NCBI RefSeq assembly: GCF_007993795.1 | Contig: NZ_CP042476.1 | Coordinates: 310,001-374,000 of the forward strand | Direction: 5' to 3' | Origin: Antarcticibacterium arcticum | Lineage (GTDB): Bacteria > Bacteroidota > Bacteroidia > Flavobacteriales > Flavobacteriaceae | DNA: 64,000 bases | Shown here: positions 34,078 to 42,931 of the stretch, piece after piece | Layout of the letters: the number at the start of each line of letters is the position of its first letter | How positions within the stretch are numbered: position 1 is the stretch's first letter | Program-made: the position numbers and the translations under genes | Notes under the pieces: model-generated | Databases searched by the model: none | What the model saw: the letters and a program-made list of their open reading frames with translations, nothing else | What the model was told of the DNA's origin: nothing

Positions 34078-34267
34078 TTTCCTTTAATTGAGCCGCAAAA
34101 ATATGAATAAAGTAGAAGAGTTAGAGAGTTAAGAAGGAAAAGAGTAAAAAAGTAAAAAAGTAAAAAAAATGGAGTTAAAGAGTAACATGAAAGTGAAAGA
34201 GTAAAAAAGGTAAAGAGTAAAAAATTAACCTTAAACCGTTTAATCTAATTTAGGCAACTTCATTTCT

Positions 34268-34295
34268 AAAACTCAAAACTCAAAACTCAAAACTC
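34268..34295. repeat. Four tandem AAAACTC units
   Basis: Four perfect copies of a 7-bp unit. Its length makes it prone to slippage. It lies 107 bp upstream of dnaK and about 20 bp from the TGCCA/TGTCA pair. Confidence 0.85.
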
Positions 34296-34314
34296 ATAAC
34301 ACTTAACTCCTTTC

Positions 34315-34354
34315 TGCCATCCTGTCATAAGAAATCTGCTGGCATAAAGATTGA
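34315..34354 (+). promoter_or_regulatory. Candidate sigma-54-type promoter of dnaK
   Basis: TGGCAT-N5-TTGA (34340-34354) fits the -24/-12 spacing of sigma-54 promoters (TGGCAC-N5-TTGC). TGCCA-TCC-TGTCA (34315-34327) lies just upstream and could be an activator site. The start codon is 48 bp downstream. The match is good but not perfect, as the -12 element ends in A rather than C. Confidence 0.35.
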
Positions 34355-34402
34355 CTATTAGTGGATGTTGAACTTGAACAATAATATAAAATCACGTATA
34401 AA

Positions 34403-36328
34403 ATGAGTAAAATAATTGGAATTGACTTAGGAACTACCAACTCTTGCGTTGCAGTAATGGAAGGTAATGAACCAACGGTAATCCCAAATGCCGAAGGAAA
34501 AAGAACCACTCCCTCTGTAATTGCATTTGTAGAAGGTGGAGAGATCAAAGTAGGAGACCCTGCAAAACGTCAGGCGGTAACTAACCCAACCAAGACCATA
34601 TCTTCTATTAAAAGATTTATGGGAAACAAATATTCTGAATCTTCAAAAGAGGCAGGAAGAGTTCCTTATAAAGTACAGAAAGGTGATAACGATACTGCCC
34701 GTGTGGATATTGACGGAAGAATGTACACGCCACAGGAATTATCGGCTATGATCCTTCAGAAAATGAAGAAAACTGCTGAAGATTATTTAGGACATGAGGT
34801 TACAGAAGCTGTAATTACTGTTCCTGCATATTTCAACGATTCCCAACGTCAGGCTACCAAAGAAGCCGGTGAGATCGCTGGCCTTAAGGTGAGAAGAATT
34901 ATAAACGAGCCAACTGCTGCGGCCCTTGCTTACGGTCTTGATAAAAAATCAACCGACCAGAAGATCGCGGTTTATGACCTTGGTGGTGGTACTTTTGATA
35001 TCTCTATCCTTGAATTGGGTGACGGGGTTTTTGAAGTGTTATCTACCAATGGAGATACGCATTTAGGTGGGGATGACTTTGATGAAGTTATTATCGACTG
35101 GTTAGCCGATGATTTCAAAAAAGCTGAAGATATCGACCTTAGAAAAGATCCAATGGCTTTGCAACGTCTAAAAGAAGCTGCAGAGAAAGCGAAGATTGAA
35201 TTATCATCTTCCAGCCAGACTGAAATCAATTTACCATATGTAACCGCTACAGCAACAGGACCAAAACACCTTGTGCAAACTTTGACAAGAGCGAAATTTG
35301 AACAATTAGCCGATGAGTTGGTGAAACGTTCTATGGCGCCTGTAAAGAAAGCTTTGGATGATGCAGGCCTTTCAAAAAGCGATATAGATGAGGTGATCCT
35401 TGTAGGAGGTTCAACCCGTATTCCTAAGATCCAGGAAGAGGTGGAGAAATTCTTCGGTAAAAAACCATCTAAAGGAGTAAACCCAGATGAGGTTGTTGCA
35501 ATTGGTGCATCTATCCAGGGTGGGGTATTAACCGGGGAAGTAAAAGATGTATTGCTTCTTGATGTTACACCACTTTCTTTAGGTATTGAAACTATGGGTG
35601 GGGTAATGACCAAGCTTATTGAGTCAAACACTACAATTCCAACCAAGAAATCACAGGTTTTCTCAACAGCGGCCGATAATCAGCCTTCTGTAGAAATCCA
35701 CGTGTTACAGGGAGAGCGCCCTATGGCTACTGATAATAAGACAATTGGTAGATTCCACCTTGACGGAATTCCACCTGCACAAAGAGGTACACCACAAATT
35801 GAAGTGACCTTTGATATTGATGCCAACGGTATTATCAAAGTAAGCGCTACAGATAAAGCGACCAATAAAACTCAGGACATTAGAATTGAAGCATCTTCAG
35901 GATTAACAGAAGAAGAGATCAAGAAAATGAAAGCTGATGCTGAAGCTAATGCTGAAAGCGATAAGAAAACCAAGGAGAAAGTAGAAAAGCTAAATGAAGC
36001 TGATGCTATGATCTTTCAAACTGAAAATCAGTTGAAGGAATTTGGAGATAAACTTTCAGATGAAAAGAAAAAGCCTATCGAAGAAGCTTTGGAAGATTTG
36101 AAGAAAGCTTATGAGTCTAAAGAAGTTGAAACAATTCAGCCTGCACTTGATAAGATCAACGAGGCCTGGAAAGTAGCTTCAGAAGAAATGTACAAGGCAC
36201 AGGCAGATGGCCAGGGGCAACCGGGAGGACCACAAGGTGCACCGGGAGCTGACGGGCAGCCAGGCGGAAGCGGAGACTCCAAACAAGGAGACGACGTGGA
36301 AGACGTAGATTTTGAAGAAGTAAAGTAA
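34403..36328 (+). CDS. dnaK: Molecular chaperone DnaK (Hsp70)
   Basis: 641 residues. The ATPase domain opens with GIDLGTTNSCVAVMEG and contains AVITVPAYFNDSQRQATKEAG and VYDLGGGTFDISILE. The substrate-binding domain follows the DVTPLSLGIET linker. A Gly/Gln/Pro-rich tail leads to the conserved acidic end EDVDFEEVK. It folds proteins with DnaJ and GrpE, which are not in the window. The codon use is cleaner and more regular than that of its neighbours, as expected for a highly expressed gene. Confidence 0.98.
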   Translation: MSKIIGIDLGTTNSCVAVMEGNEPTVIPNAEGKRTTPSVIAFVEGGEIKVGDPAKRQAVTNPTKTISSIKRFMGNKYSESSKEAGRVPYKVQKGDNDTARVDIDGRMYTPQELSAMILQKMKKTAEDYLGHEVTEAVITVPAYFNDSQRQATKEAGEIAGLKVRRIINEPTAAALAYGLDKKSTDQKIAVYDLGGGTFDISILELGDGVFEVLSTNGDTHLGGDDFDEVIIDWLADDFKKAEDIDLRKDPMALQRLKEAAEKAKIELSSSSQTEINLPYVTATATGPKHLVQTLTRAKFEQLADELVKRSMAPVKKALDDAGLSKSDIDEVILVGGSTRIPKIQEEVEKFFGKKPSKGVNPDEVVAIGASIQGGVLTGEVKDVLLLDVTPLSLGIETMGGVMTKLIESNTTIPTKKSQVFSTAADNQPSVEIHVLQGERPMATDNKTIGRFHLDGIPPAQRGTPQIEVTFDIDANGIIKVSATDKATNKTQDIRIEASSGLTEEEIKKMKADAEANAESDKKTKEKVEKLNEADAMIFQTENQLKEFGDKLSDEKKKPIEEALEDLKKAYESKEVETIQPALDKINEAWKVASEEMYKAQADGQGQPGGPQGAPGADGQPGGSGDSKQGDDVEDVDFEEVK

Positions 36329-36351
36329 GCAGAGAACAGATTTTGCACCGC

Positions 36352-36441
36352 AAAATCTTGTGAATCGCTTATCCTGAGCCGCAGGCGAAGGATCTCTTAA
36401 AACAGAATTACAACTAAGCGCAACCATTATTTAATGGTTGC
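36352..36441 (+). repeat. dnaK downstream block, copy A, ending in a terminator
   Basis: The block starts AAAATCTTGTGAATCG, contains ATCCTGAGCCGCAGGCGAAGGAT and ends with a hairpin GCGCAACCATT-ATTT-AATGGTTGCG plus T's (36417-36440). The same block follows at 36446 with a few substitutions. Confidence 0.85.
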
Positions 36442-36445
36442 GTTT

Positions 36446-36555
36446 TTTTTATACAAAAATCTTGTGAATCGTTTATCCTGAGCCGCAGGCGAAGGATCTC
36501 TTTAAACAGAATTACCACTAAGCGCAATCATTTTTTAAATGGTTGCGCTTTTTTA
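36446..36555 (+). repeat. dnaK downstream block, copy B, with second terminator
   Basis: Tandem copy of the block at an offset of 94 bp. Its terminator GCGCAATCATT-TTTTA-AATGGTTGCGC is followed by T's (36521-36555). Since the Nramp gene converges from the other side, the pair may act as a double barrier to read-through. Confidence 0.85.
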
Positions 36556-36574
36556 TTGGAACAATTATTACGTT

Positions 36575-37852
36575 TTATAAAAAGAAGTTGTAGTAAAGAT
36601 ACACCAGATTAAACAGTACCAGGAAGGCAAAACAAATTAAACTAAACAGCCTGTAATTTTTCCCCGGCCTGTGTTTTTCCGGCATTTGTTTACCTGTAAC
36701 CAATTTGTAATTAAACCACGCCAGGAAAGGAGCAGAAAGAAATGAAAGACCTGCAGCGAAATCTACCAAAATTGTAAAAGACCCGGAAAGGAAAAAAAGA
36801 ATAGAAAGTGAAAGCACGGGAATAATAAAAATCGCAATCCTGTAAATTTTCCATTTATGTTCTTTCTCCTGCGCATTATCCCGTTTATAATTTTTTAATT
36901 CGGAAATTACCCTGGGATAAGCATCGGTAACCGTTAATACGGTACTAAACATTGTAATAAAAGCGGCTACCGCTATTAAGGGCTTACTCCAGTCGCCCAG
37001 AGTTTTGCCATAGAGATTGATGAGTTGTGAGGAGAATTCAACACTGTTGGAAGAAAAGGAAGTACCGCTGCCAAACATCACCAGGACCCCCAGGAAAAAG
37101 AACAGGAGACCAATAAAGGCTGCTGAAAGATATCCCACATTAAAATCTGTGAATGCACCTTTAATAGAAAGTTTTTGTTTGGTTTGTAAAGCTCTTTCTT
37201 TGGTCCAGAGGGAGTGCCATACAGCAGCATCAAGAGGAATGGGCATCCATCCCATAAATGCTATGATAAATCCAATACTGGCTGTTGTCCATAAAGAAGG
37301 TGCTTCTGTATGAATTGCCTGTTCAGCAGCACCTGCTCCAATAGCCATTAATACCGCCCCAAGTGTGGCCAGGGTCAAAAAGGAAATTATGATCTTCATA
37401 CTTCTATCAAGGCCGGGATATTTTCCAATAAGAAGTATAGCAATACAAGAGATCAAAATGATCACACTCCAGAAGAACGGGCTGAGTCCAAAATTGAAAA
37501 GCCTTTCTGCGAGTCCGGCGGTAACGATTGTAACAGCAGCCTGAATAATAAACATACTTCCTATGGTTAAGATCACGTATGTCCAGTAGGGAAATTTACC
37601 CAGGGTCCTGTAACCCGAAATAAGGTGTTTTCCGGTGCCGGCGGTAAATCGGGGGCCAAATTCCAAAAAAGGATATTTTGAAATACAGGCGAGTAACAGC
37701 ACCCAAAATAATATTAAACCATAATCGGCGCCTGCCCGGGTAGCCTGGACCAGGTGGGAAACTCCCACAGCAGCACCCGCGAGTAAAAAACCCGGACCAA
37801 TACTTTTTAGCAGAGAAATTTTATTTTTTGCGGGGTAATTTTCTTCATTCAT
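36575..37852 (-). CDS. Nramp-superfamily transporter, atypical
   Basis: 425 residues with eleven or so membrane helices and an N-terminal SIGPGFLLAGAAVGVSHLVQ region. In canonical Nramp metal transporters, the first helix carries DPGN, whose Asp and Asn bind the metal. Here that position reads AVGVSH. The helix-six region reads MGWMPIPLDAAVW rather than the usual metal-binding MPH-type motif. The overall fold appears kept, but classical Mn/Fe coordination is not. Substrate unknown. It converges on dnaK across the duplicated terminators. Confidence 0.82.
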   Translation of the reverse strand: MNEENYPAKNKISLLKSIGPGFLLAGAAVGVSHLVQATRAGADYGLILFWVLLLACISKYPFLEFGPRFTAGTGKHLISGYRTLGKFPYWTYVILTIGSMFIIQAAVTIVTAGLAERLFNFGLSPFFWSVIILISCIAILLIGKYPGLDRSMKIIISFLTLATLGAVLMAIGAGAAEQAIHTEAPSLWTTASIGFIIAFMGWMPIPLDAAVWHSLWTKERALQTKQKLSIKGAFTDFNVGYLSAAFIGLLFFFLGVLVMFGSGTSFSSNSVEFSSQLINLYGKTLGDWSKPLIAVAAFITMFSTVLTVTDAYPRVISELKNYKRDNAQEKEHKWKIYRIAIFIIPVLSLSILFFLSGSFTILVDFAAGLSFLSAPFLAWFNYKLVTGKQMPEKHRPGKNYRLFSLICFAFLVLFNLVYLYYNFFL

Positions 37853-37874
37853 AAGATACAGATGGAAAACTAAT

Positions 37875-38513
37875 TTAATTAAATTTCCCTATCAAATCTG
37901 TATTTACCTCGTGCCCTCCTTCAAAAGAAATAATCTCCAGCTTGTCCCCAAATAATTCCCTGGCCCGTTGAGTTTCTTTTTCCAATTTTTCTTTATTCAG
38001 ATATTCATCGGCATCGCCGTATATTAGAGTCACCCTGGTATCATCAAGAAATTCAAAATCCTCCGGTTGTAATTCTTTCGGTAATCCACCAGAATGCAGG
38101 ATGAGCTGGTTGCACCCGGTTTTATTACGCGCTACCCAACGGGAGGCAATAGAAACTCCCTGGGAATATCCAAAAAGTATAAGATTTGGTGCATTTTGGA
38201 GATTTTCGGTTTTATAAACCGCATCTAAATAAGTTAAAATATTTTCCGTTTCGGCCTCTGTATTTTCTTTGGTTAACCAGGAGGCCCCCACGTGTCGGTA
38301 TTCATTATTTAAATAATATTTGGATGGAGCCTGGGGAGCTATAATGTAATTTTCTTCAGGGTTAAGTTGTTTAAAATATTTTAGGAAATAGCGGCTTAAA
38401 TATCCAATGCCGTGAAATACAACCCATACATTTTTAGTATTTGAAGTGAAACTATTAAGTGTACTGTAAGTATAGGTGATTTGATAAGAAACCTGTTTTT
38501 CTGCCGGATTCAT
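37875..38513 (-). CDS. Alpha/beta-hydrolase (carboxylesterase/phospholipase type)
   Basis: 212 residues. The nucleophile elbow is GYSQG with Ser117. An acid in YGDADEYL and a histidine in FEGGHEV complete the triad, and HGIG near residues 34-37 gives the oxyanion hole. No signal peptide, so it is cytoplasmic. It is divergent from the hotdog thioesterase gene. Substrate unknown. Confidence 0.85.
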   Translation of the reverse strand: MNPAEKQVSYQITYTYSTLNSFTSNTKNVWVVFHGIGYLSRYFLKYFKQLNPEENYIIAPQAPSKYYLNNEYRHVGASWLTKENTEAETENILTYLDAVYKTENLQNAPNLILFGYSQGVSIASRWVARNKTGCNQLILHSGGLPKELQPEDFEFLDDTRVTLIYGDADEYLNKEKLEKETQRARELFGDKLEIISFEGGHEVNTDLIGKFN

Positions 38514-38558
38514 CCTGTTTGGTTTTGTATTTTTACAAAGTAAACAATCTTAAGTGGA

Positions 38559-38978
38559 ATGGAGAAACAAGAAATTCTTGCTAAATGCAATGAAATGTCA
38601 CGAAATACCCTGATGCAAACTTTAAATATTGAATTTATTGATATAGGTGAAGATTTTGTCACCGCTAAAATGCCTGTTACCGCAACCGTTCACCAGCCTG
38701 ATGGAGTACTTCATGGAGGTGCCAGTGTTGCTCTGGCGGAAAGTGTAGGCAGCGTGGCTTCACACATTTTCATTGATGCCGCTGAATATTACATAAGAGG
38801 AATTGAGATCTCTGCCAATCACATTAAAAGCATTTCTGAAGGAGATGTGTACGCAAAGGCAACTTTTATTCATAAAGGCCGCACAACGCAATTATGGAAT
38901 ATAAGAATCACCGATGTAGATGATAATTTGATCTCTGTAGTTAAACTTACCACCATAGCACTTCCAAAAAAGAATTAA
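38559..38978 (+). CDS. Hotdog-fold acyl-CoA thioesterase, candidate DHNA-CoA hydrolase
   Basis: A 139-residue PaaI-type hotdog protein. The active-site stretch HQPDGVLHGGASVALAES contains His52 and the catalytic Glu61. The stop codon overlaps the start of menF (TAATG), and menD and menB follow nearby. In menaquinone synthesis a thioesterase of this fold (MenI) releases 1,4-dihydroxy-2-naphthoate from its CoA ester, so that role fits well. The proof is positional, and PaaI-like phenylacetate hydrolases share the same motif. Confidence 0.82.
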   Translation: MEKQEILAKCNEMSRNTLMQTLNIEFIDIGEDFVTAKMPVTATVHQPDGVLHGGASVALAESVGSVASHIFIDAAEYYIRGIEISANHIKSISEGDVYAKATFIHKGRTTQLWNIRITDVDDNLISVVKLTTIALPKKN

Positions 38979-40155
38979 TGCAGCACACCTCCCAATTTTT
39001 TAAATTACTCCACTCGCAATGGATAAAGGAATTGCCATTTGCGGCCTACCGGGACCTGGGCCAAAGTGAAAAAAAATTAAAGGCTCTTTTGCAAAAAGAT
39101 GCGGCGATCAATAAGGTTTCTGATTTTTCAGAAAGCGGATTTGTATTTGCCCCCTTCGATAGTACCAGGGAAGTAATTCTCATTCCTGTGAATAATTCTG
39201 AGGAGATCTATTCGATTTTCAATGGGGACGAGCATACCTCAGGCGCGCAATTCAAGCCTGATACTACGACTGAAATTGCCGAAGAAAATGAAGCTCATCA
39301 AGGTTTGGTGCAATTGGGTATTGATGCTATAAAAGCCGGCGAACTTGAAAAAGTAGTGCTTTCCCGAAAGGAAATCCTACAGGTGGAAGATCGGGATCCA
39401 ATTGAAATTTTTAAGCGCTTATTGAAGAGATATCCCGATGCCTTTGTATACATCTGGTACCACCCCGAAATTGGATTATGGCTGGGTGCCACTCCTGAAA
39501 CCTTATTACAGGTTGAAAGAAATCGATTTAAGACCATGGCCTTGGCTGGAACCAAGAACTACAGCGGAGAAATTGAAGTGGAATGGGGGGGAAAGAAAAG
39601 GAAGAACAGCAAATTGTAACCGATATTATCCTGCAAGAACTACAAAAAACCTGTATCAATCTTGAAACACAGGGGCCTTATACCTCCAGGGCGGGAAATT
39701 TATTACATCTTCGCACAGATATTACGGGGGAGTTATCTCCATCTATTAAACATTCCCATATAGACGCGAAGCATCGCGTCTCCACCGAAAATCTAAAAGA
39801 TTTAATTTATTCTATTCATCCAACCCCCGCCATATGCGGACATCCTACAGATAAGGCCCGACAGTTTATCCTGAAAAATGAAATTTATGACCGGGAATAT
39901 TACACAGGATTTTTGGGAGAATTGAATATGAAGAAAAGTATCCTTCGCAGTAATAACAGGCGTAATACTGAGAATTTGGCGTACAGCAGTATGCTTACTC
40001 ACACTTTTCTTTTTGTGAACCTAAGGTGCATGAAATTGGAGAACAATCATGCGAGCTTGTTTGTAGGTGGGGGAATTACAAAAGATTCAGATCCCGAAAG
40101 AGAATGGGAAGAAACACAAAATAAGGCTAGGACAATGAAAGCTGTGCTTTTATAA
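38978..40155 (+). pseudogene. menF: Isochorismate synthase, interrupted by a single-base frameshift
   Basis: The two frames join into a chorismate-binding enzyme of about 392 residues. The first part has VLSRKE and GLWLGATPETLL. The second has HPTPAICGHPT, YYTGFLGELN, RRNTENLAY and GGGITKDSDPEREWEETQNKA, all family signatures. The break lies at seven G (39585-39591), and eight would give EVEWGGKEKEEQQIV. A REP-like palindrome (39762-39781) is embedded in frame between the two halves of the catalytic domain. It is probably functional in the organism. It converts chorismate to isochorismate for menaquinone. Confidence 0.88.
39762..39781. repeat. REP-like palindrome inside menF
   Basis: The arms AGACGCGA and TCGCGTCT pair perfectly around AGCA. 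GACGC...GCGTC palindromes recur between genes in many Flavobacteriia. Here one encodes about nine residues (IDAKHRVST) in a variable loop without breaking the frame. Confidence 0.7.
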
Positions 40156-40170
40156 AAAGCGGGGAATTAA

Positions 40171-40206
40171 AAAACCGGCCTGAAAATCTTCAGCCGGTCT
40201 TTTAAG
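40171..40206. terminator. Bidirectional terminator between menF and the 40211 gene
   Basis: ACCGGC and GCCGGT pair around a 13-base loop (40174-40198), with A's on the left and T's on the right, so it can serve both converging genes. Confidence 0.8.
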
Positions 40207-40210
40207 ATCA

Positions 40211-40492
40211 TTAATAATCGTTCCCGCCCATACTTAAGAACGAAAGTCCGAAGATTATTAAAAGCACTACGTAAAATGATGTAATCACCAATATCCAAAG
40301 TAAAGTTGCTTTAGCCCAATTGGATTTATTAAGGTTGCTGCTGCTTCCAAATCCCCAAATTAAGAGAAGGATGATCCCTACCAGAGGAATGGCGGTTAAA
40401 AATAATGTCCAGAACCATTCACTGGTGCGCATAGGTGTTGTATCCTGGGTAGCGTAATAATTCCCGGCATTTGCAGGAGAGGTAACTTCCAT
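40211..40492 (-). CDS. Small two-helix membrane protein
   Basis: 93 residues. Hydrophobic helices span about 27-47 and 62-84, separated by a short basic/Asn-rich loop, and the tail ends in GGNDY. The N-terminal 22 residues are polar. No known motif. The compact shape and clean ends, with a terminator downstream, support a real gene. Function unknown. Confidence 0.75.
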   Translation of the reverse strand: MEVTSPANAGNYYATQDTTPMRTSEWFWTLFLTAIPLVGIILLLIWGFGSSSNLNKSNWAKATLLWILVITSFYVVLLIIFGLSFLSMGGNDY

Positions 40493-40662
40493 ATTATGTT
40501 AATTGTATTGGTTAGATAAATTGAAATTAACAAAATGTTTTTGATTATCCTAAATAAATGTTAAAACGCACAAATATTTTTCACCTGGGTTTATTTCATA
40601 AAGTTTTTTTTGGGGGTGATTCAAAATTTTTTCACTTGAAAAAATTGTAATTTTGTGGATGT

Positions 40663-42396
40663 ATGAAATATTCTAAAATTCCCGTTGCCCAATCTATTGT
40701 AGCCTTATGTGTGGCCAAGAATATAAAACATGTGGTGATCTCGCCGGGTTCCCGCAATGCTCCCTTAACTATAGGTTTTACCCATCATCCTGAAATTATC
40801 CCATATAGCATTGTTGATGAGCGCTGTGCTGCATTTTTTGCTTTGGGAATTGCACAGCAGCTTCAGGAACCAGTTGCGGTAGTTTGTACTTCAGGCTCGG
40901 CTTTATTAAATTATTATCCGGCCGTGGCAGAAGCATTTTACAGCGATATTCCGCTGGTAGTTATTTCTGCCGACCGTCCAATTGAAAGAATTGATATTGG
41001 GGACGGGCAAACCATCAGGCAGAAAAATGTTTTTGAGAATCATATTCTTTATTCGGCAAACCTGCATTCTGAAATTGTGCTGGAAAGCAGATTAGCAGAT
41101 AAAAAACTTCAGCAAAAACAATTTGAATCTCAAAAGCATAATGAACGCGAGATTAATCTGGCACTGAATAAAGCGATAGAAGATAAGGGACCTGTGCACA
41201 TCAATGTGCCGTTTTATGAGCCTTTGTATGATAGCATTGAAGAAATAGAGGTTAATCCCTTACAAATCTTCCCTGAGGTTCATGACCGTATTTACTCCTA
41301 CCAGGAGCTTATGCCCTATGCCCAACTTTGGAATAATGCGAAACGCAAAATGGTAATTGTAGGCGTGGCAGGACCAAATACAATTGAACAGCAATTTCTG
41401 GATTCTTTGGCGATGGATGAATCTGTTCTGGTGCTTACTGAAACCACTTCAAATCTAAACCATCCCGGGTTTTTCACCAGAATTGACACCTTGATTGGGC
41501 CTATTGAAAGATGTGAAGACGCGCAGGAACAATTTAAAGCATTGCAGCCTGATATACTGCTTACTTTTGGAGGAATGATCATTTCCAAAAAGGTGAAATC
41601 TTTTTTAAGGAATTATCAGCCAAAACAACACTGGCATGTAGACCCCAAAAAGGCTTATAACACATTTTTCTGCCTAAATAAACATTTTGAATCCAGGGCC
41701 AATTCCTTTCTTGAAAAATTCTTTAGTTTGGTTGAAACAGGTAAAGGTGATTATGCCGCTTACTGGAAAGAGATAAAAGAAAAAAGACAAGCACAACATG
41801 ATATTTATATGAAAGAGATCCCGTATTCAGATCTAAAGGCCATGCAGCATATAGTAGGACGGGTGCCAAAGGACTGGAACATACAATTGGGTAACAGTGC
41901 CACCGTGCGGTACGCCCAATTGTTTAATTGGGACTTGTCTCAAAAGTTATTCTGCAACCGCGGCACCAGCGGGATAGATGGAAGCGTTTCTACCGCAGTA
42001 GGAGCGGCTGTAGTTAACGTTGATCCAACCTTGCTTATATGTGGTGATCTCAGTTTCTTTTATGACAGTAACGGACTCTGGAATAATTATATTCCGAAGC
42101 ACTTCAGAATTATAATTTTGAATAACGAAGGCGGAGGAATTTTCAGAATTCTCCCCGGCCATAAGAATACACAAAATTTCGATACTTTTTTCGAGACAGT
42201 GCATAGTATGAACGCCAGGGCTCTGGCAGAAATGTATGGATTTGAGTACGCTTCGGCAAAAAGCCCGGAAGACATAAATCAAGATTTGGAAAGCTTTTTT
42301 ACTCCATCTGAAAAACCAAGGATCCTTGAAGTTTTTACTCCCAGAAAGATCAATGATGAGGTGCTGCTGGAATATTTTAGCTTTATGAAATCTTAA
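40663..42396 (+). CDS. menD: SEPHCHC synthase
   Basis: A 577-residue thiamine-diphosphate enzyme. VISPGSRNAPL near the N-terminus and VDERCAAFFALGIAQ (with the catalytic Glu) are signatures of MenD. The central NRGTSGIDGSVSTAVGAA and the C-terminal GDLSFFYDSNGLWNN segment with NNEGGGIF form the cofactor site. It joins 2-oxoglutarate to isochorismate in menaquinone synthesis. A TAATTTTG -7 match lies at 40648-40655, only 8 bp before the ATG, so the mRNA leader may be very short. Confidence 0.96.
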   Translation: MKYSKIPVAQSIVALCVAKNIKHVVISPGSRNAPLTIGFTHHPEIIPYSIVDERCAAFFALGIAQQLQEPVAVVCTSGSALLNYYPAVAEAFYSDIPLVVISADRPIERIDIGDGQTIRQKNVFENHILYSANLHSEIVLESRLADKKLQQKQFESQKHNEREINLALNKAIEDKGPVHINVPFYEPLYDSIEEIEVNPLQIFPEVHDRIYSYQELMPYAQLWNNAKRKMVIVGVAGPNTIEQQFLDSLAMDESVLVLTETTSNLNHPGFFTRIDTLIGPIERCEDAQEQFKALQPDILLTFGGMIISKKVKSFLRNYQPKQHWHVDPKKAYNTFFCLNKHFESRANSFLEKFFSLVETGKGDYAAYWKEIKEKRQAQHDIYMKEIPYSDLKAMQHIVGRVPKDWNIQLGNSATVRYAQLFNWDLSQKLFCNRGTSGIDGSVSTAVGAAVVNVDPTLLICGDLSFFYDSNGLWNNYIPKHFRIIILNNEGGGIFRILPGHKNTQNFDTFFETVHSMNARALAEMYGFEYASAKSPEDINQDLESFFTPSEKPRILEVFTPRKINDEVLLEYFSFMKS

Positions 42397-42477
42397 ATTT
42401 GTCTTAAATTGCATGGGAAAACGTTATAATTTTATTGTATATTTATAATAATTAATAACAAATAAAAACCCTGAATT

Positions 42478-42819
42478 ATGAGTAAAACCGATGAGAAAGT
42501 AGAAAAATACGCTCAAGATTTCAAAGACAAAATTGGAGGTTCGCTGGATCTTGAGTTGTTAAAAAAAGTAACTGTAGCCTGTGGTCCAAGAATCTTTAAT
42601 AATGATGCGGAAACCGTTTCAGGATCTTCAGAATCTGAATTGGCTACGGTGAGAAAAAACTTTTTAATTAAAAAACTCGGCTTGAAAGACGATGATAAAC
42701 TGGATGCCGGCATTAATTCGGTTATTGAAAAATATGGTAAATCCAATAGAAATAAATATAGGGCGGTTGTGTATTATTTGCTAACCAAACATTTTAAAAA
42801 GGAAAACGTTTTTAATTAA
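42478..42819 (+). CDS. DUF2853-family protein
   Basis: 113 residues, soluble and helical. The KKVTVACGPRIFNNDAETVSGSSESELATVRKNFL region and the C-terminal NRNKYRAVVYYLLTKHF are recognisable hallmarks (stretches about residues 25-60 and 91-108). No biochemical function is established for this family as far as I know. A terminator follows. Confidence 0.85.
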   Translation: MSKTDEKVEKYAQDFKDKIGGSLDLELLKKVTVACGPRIFNNDAETVSGSSESELATVRKNFLIKKLGLKDDDKLDAGINSVIEKYGKSNRNKYRAVVYYLLTKHFKKENVFN

Positions 42820-42837
42820 AAACTGCTATCTTATTTA

Positions 42838-42882
42838 AAGGTCCGTTTTTCAAATGGTGAAAAACGGACCTTTTAGTTTTTA
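42838..42882 (+). terminator. Terminator after the DUF2853 gene
   Basis: AAAGGTCCGTTTTTC and GAAAAACGGACCTTT pair around AAATGGT and lead into T-rich sequence. The stem is long and nearly perfect. Confidence 0.88.
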
Positions 42883-42931
42883 ATGAGCAGTATAAAATAT
42901 AAAGTATCTTTACATTTTTAAAATTACTGTT

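Larger units (their letters stand above)
34078..34402. other. Spacer between sdaA and dnaK, with simple repeats and dnaK promoter
   Basis: 325 bp. The first half is A-rich with AGTAAAAA-type low-complexity sequence (34139-34230). Four tandem copies of AAAACTC lie at 34268-34295. The last 90 bp hold the sigma-54-like motif and TGNCA pair upstream of dnaK. No gene is supported here. Confidence 0.6.

Noticed and set aside
34139..34230. A-rich repeats as a CRISPR array
   Set aside because: Units are short, irregular and of low complexity, with no spacers and no cas genes.
34972..35646. Minus-strand reading frame of 224 codons inside dnaK
   Set aside because: This is a known type of artefact opposite dnaK, whose regular codon use leaves the antisense frame open.
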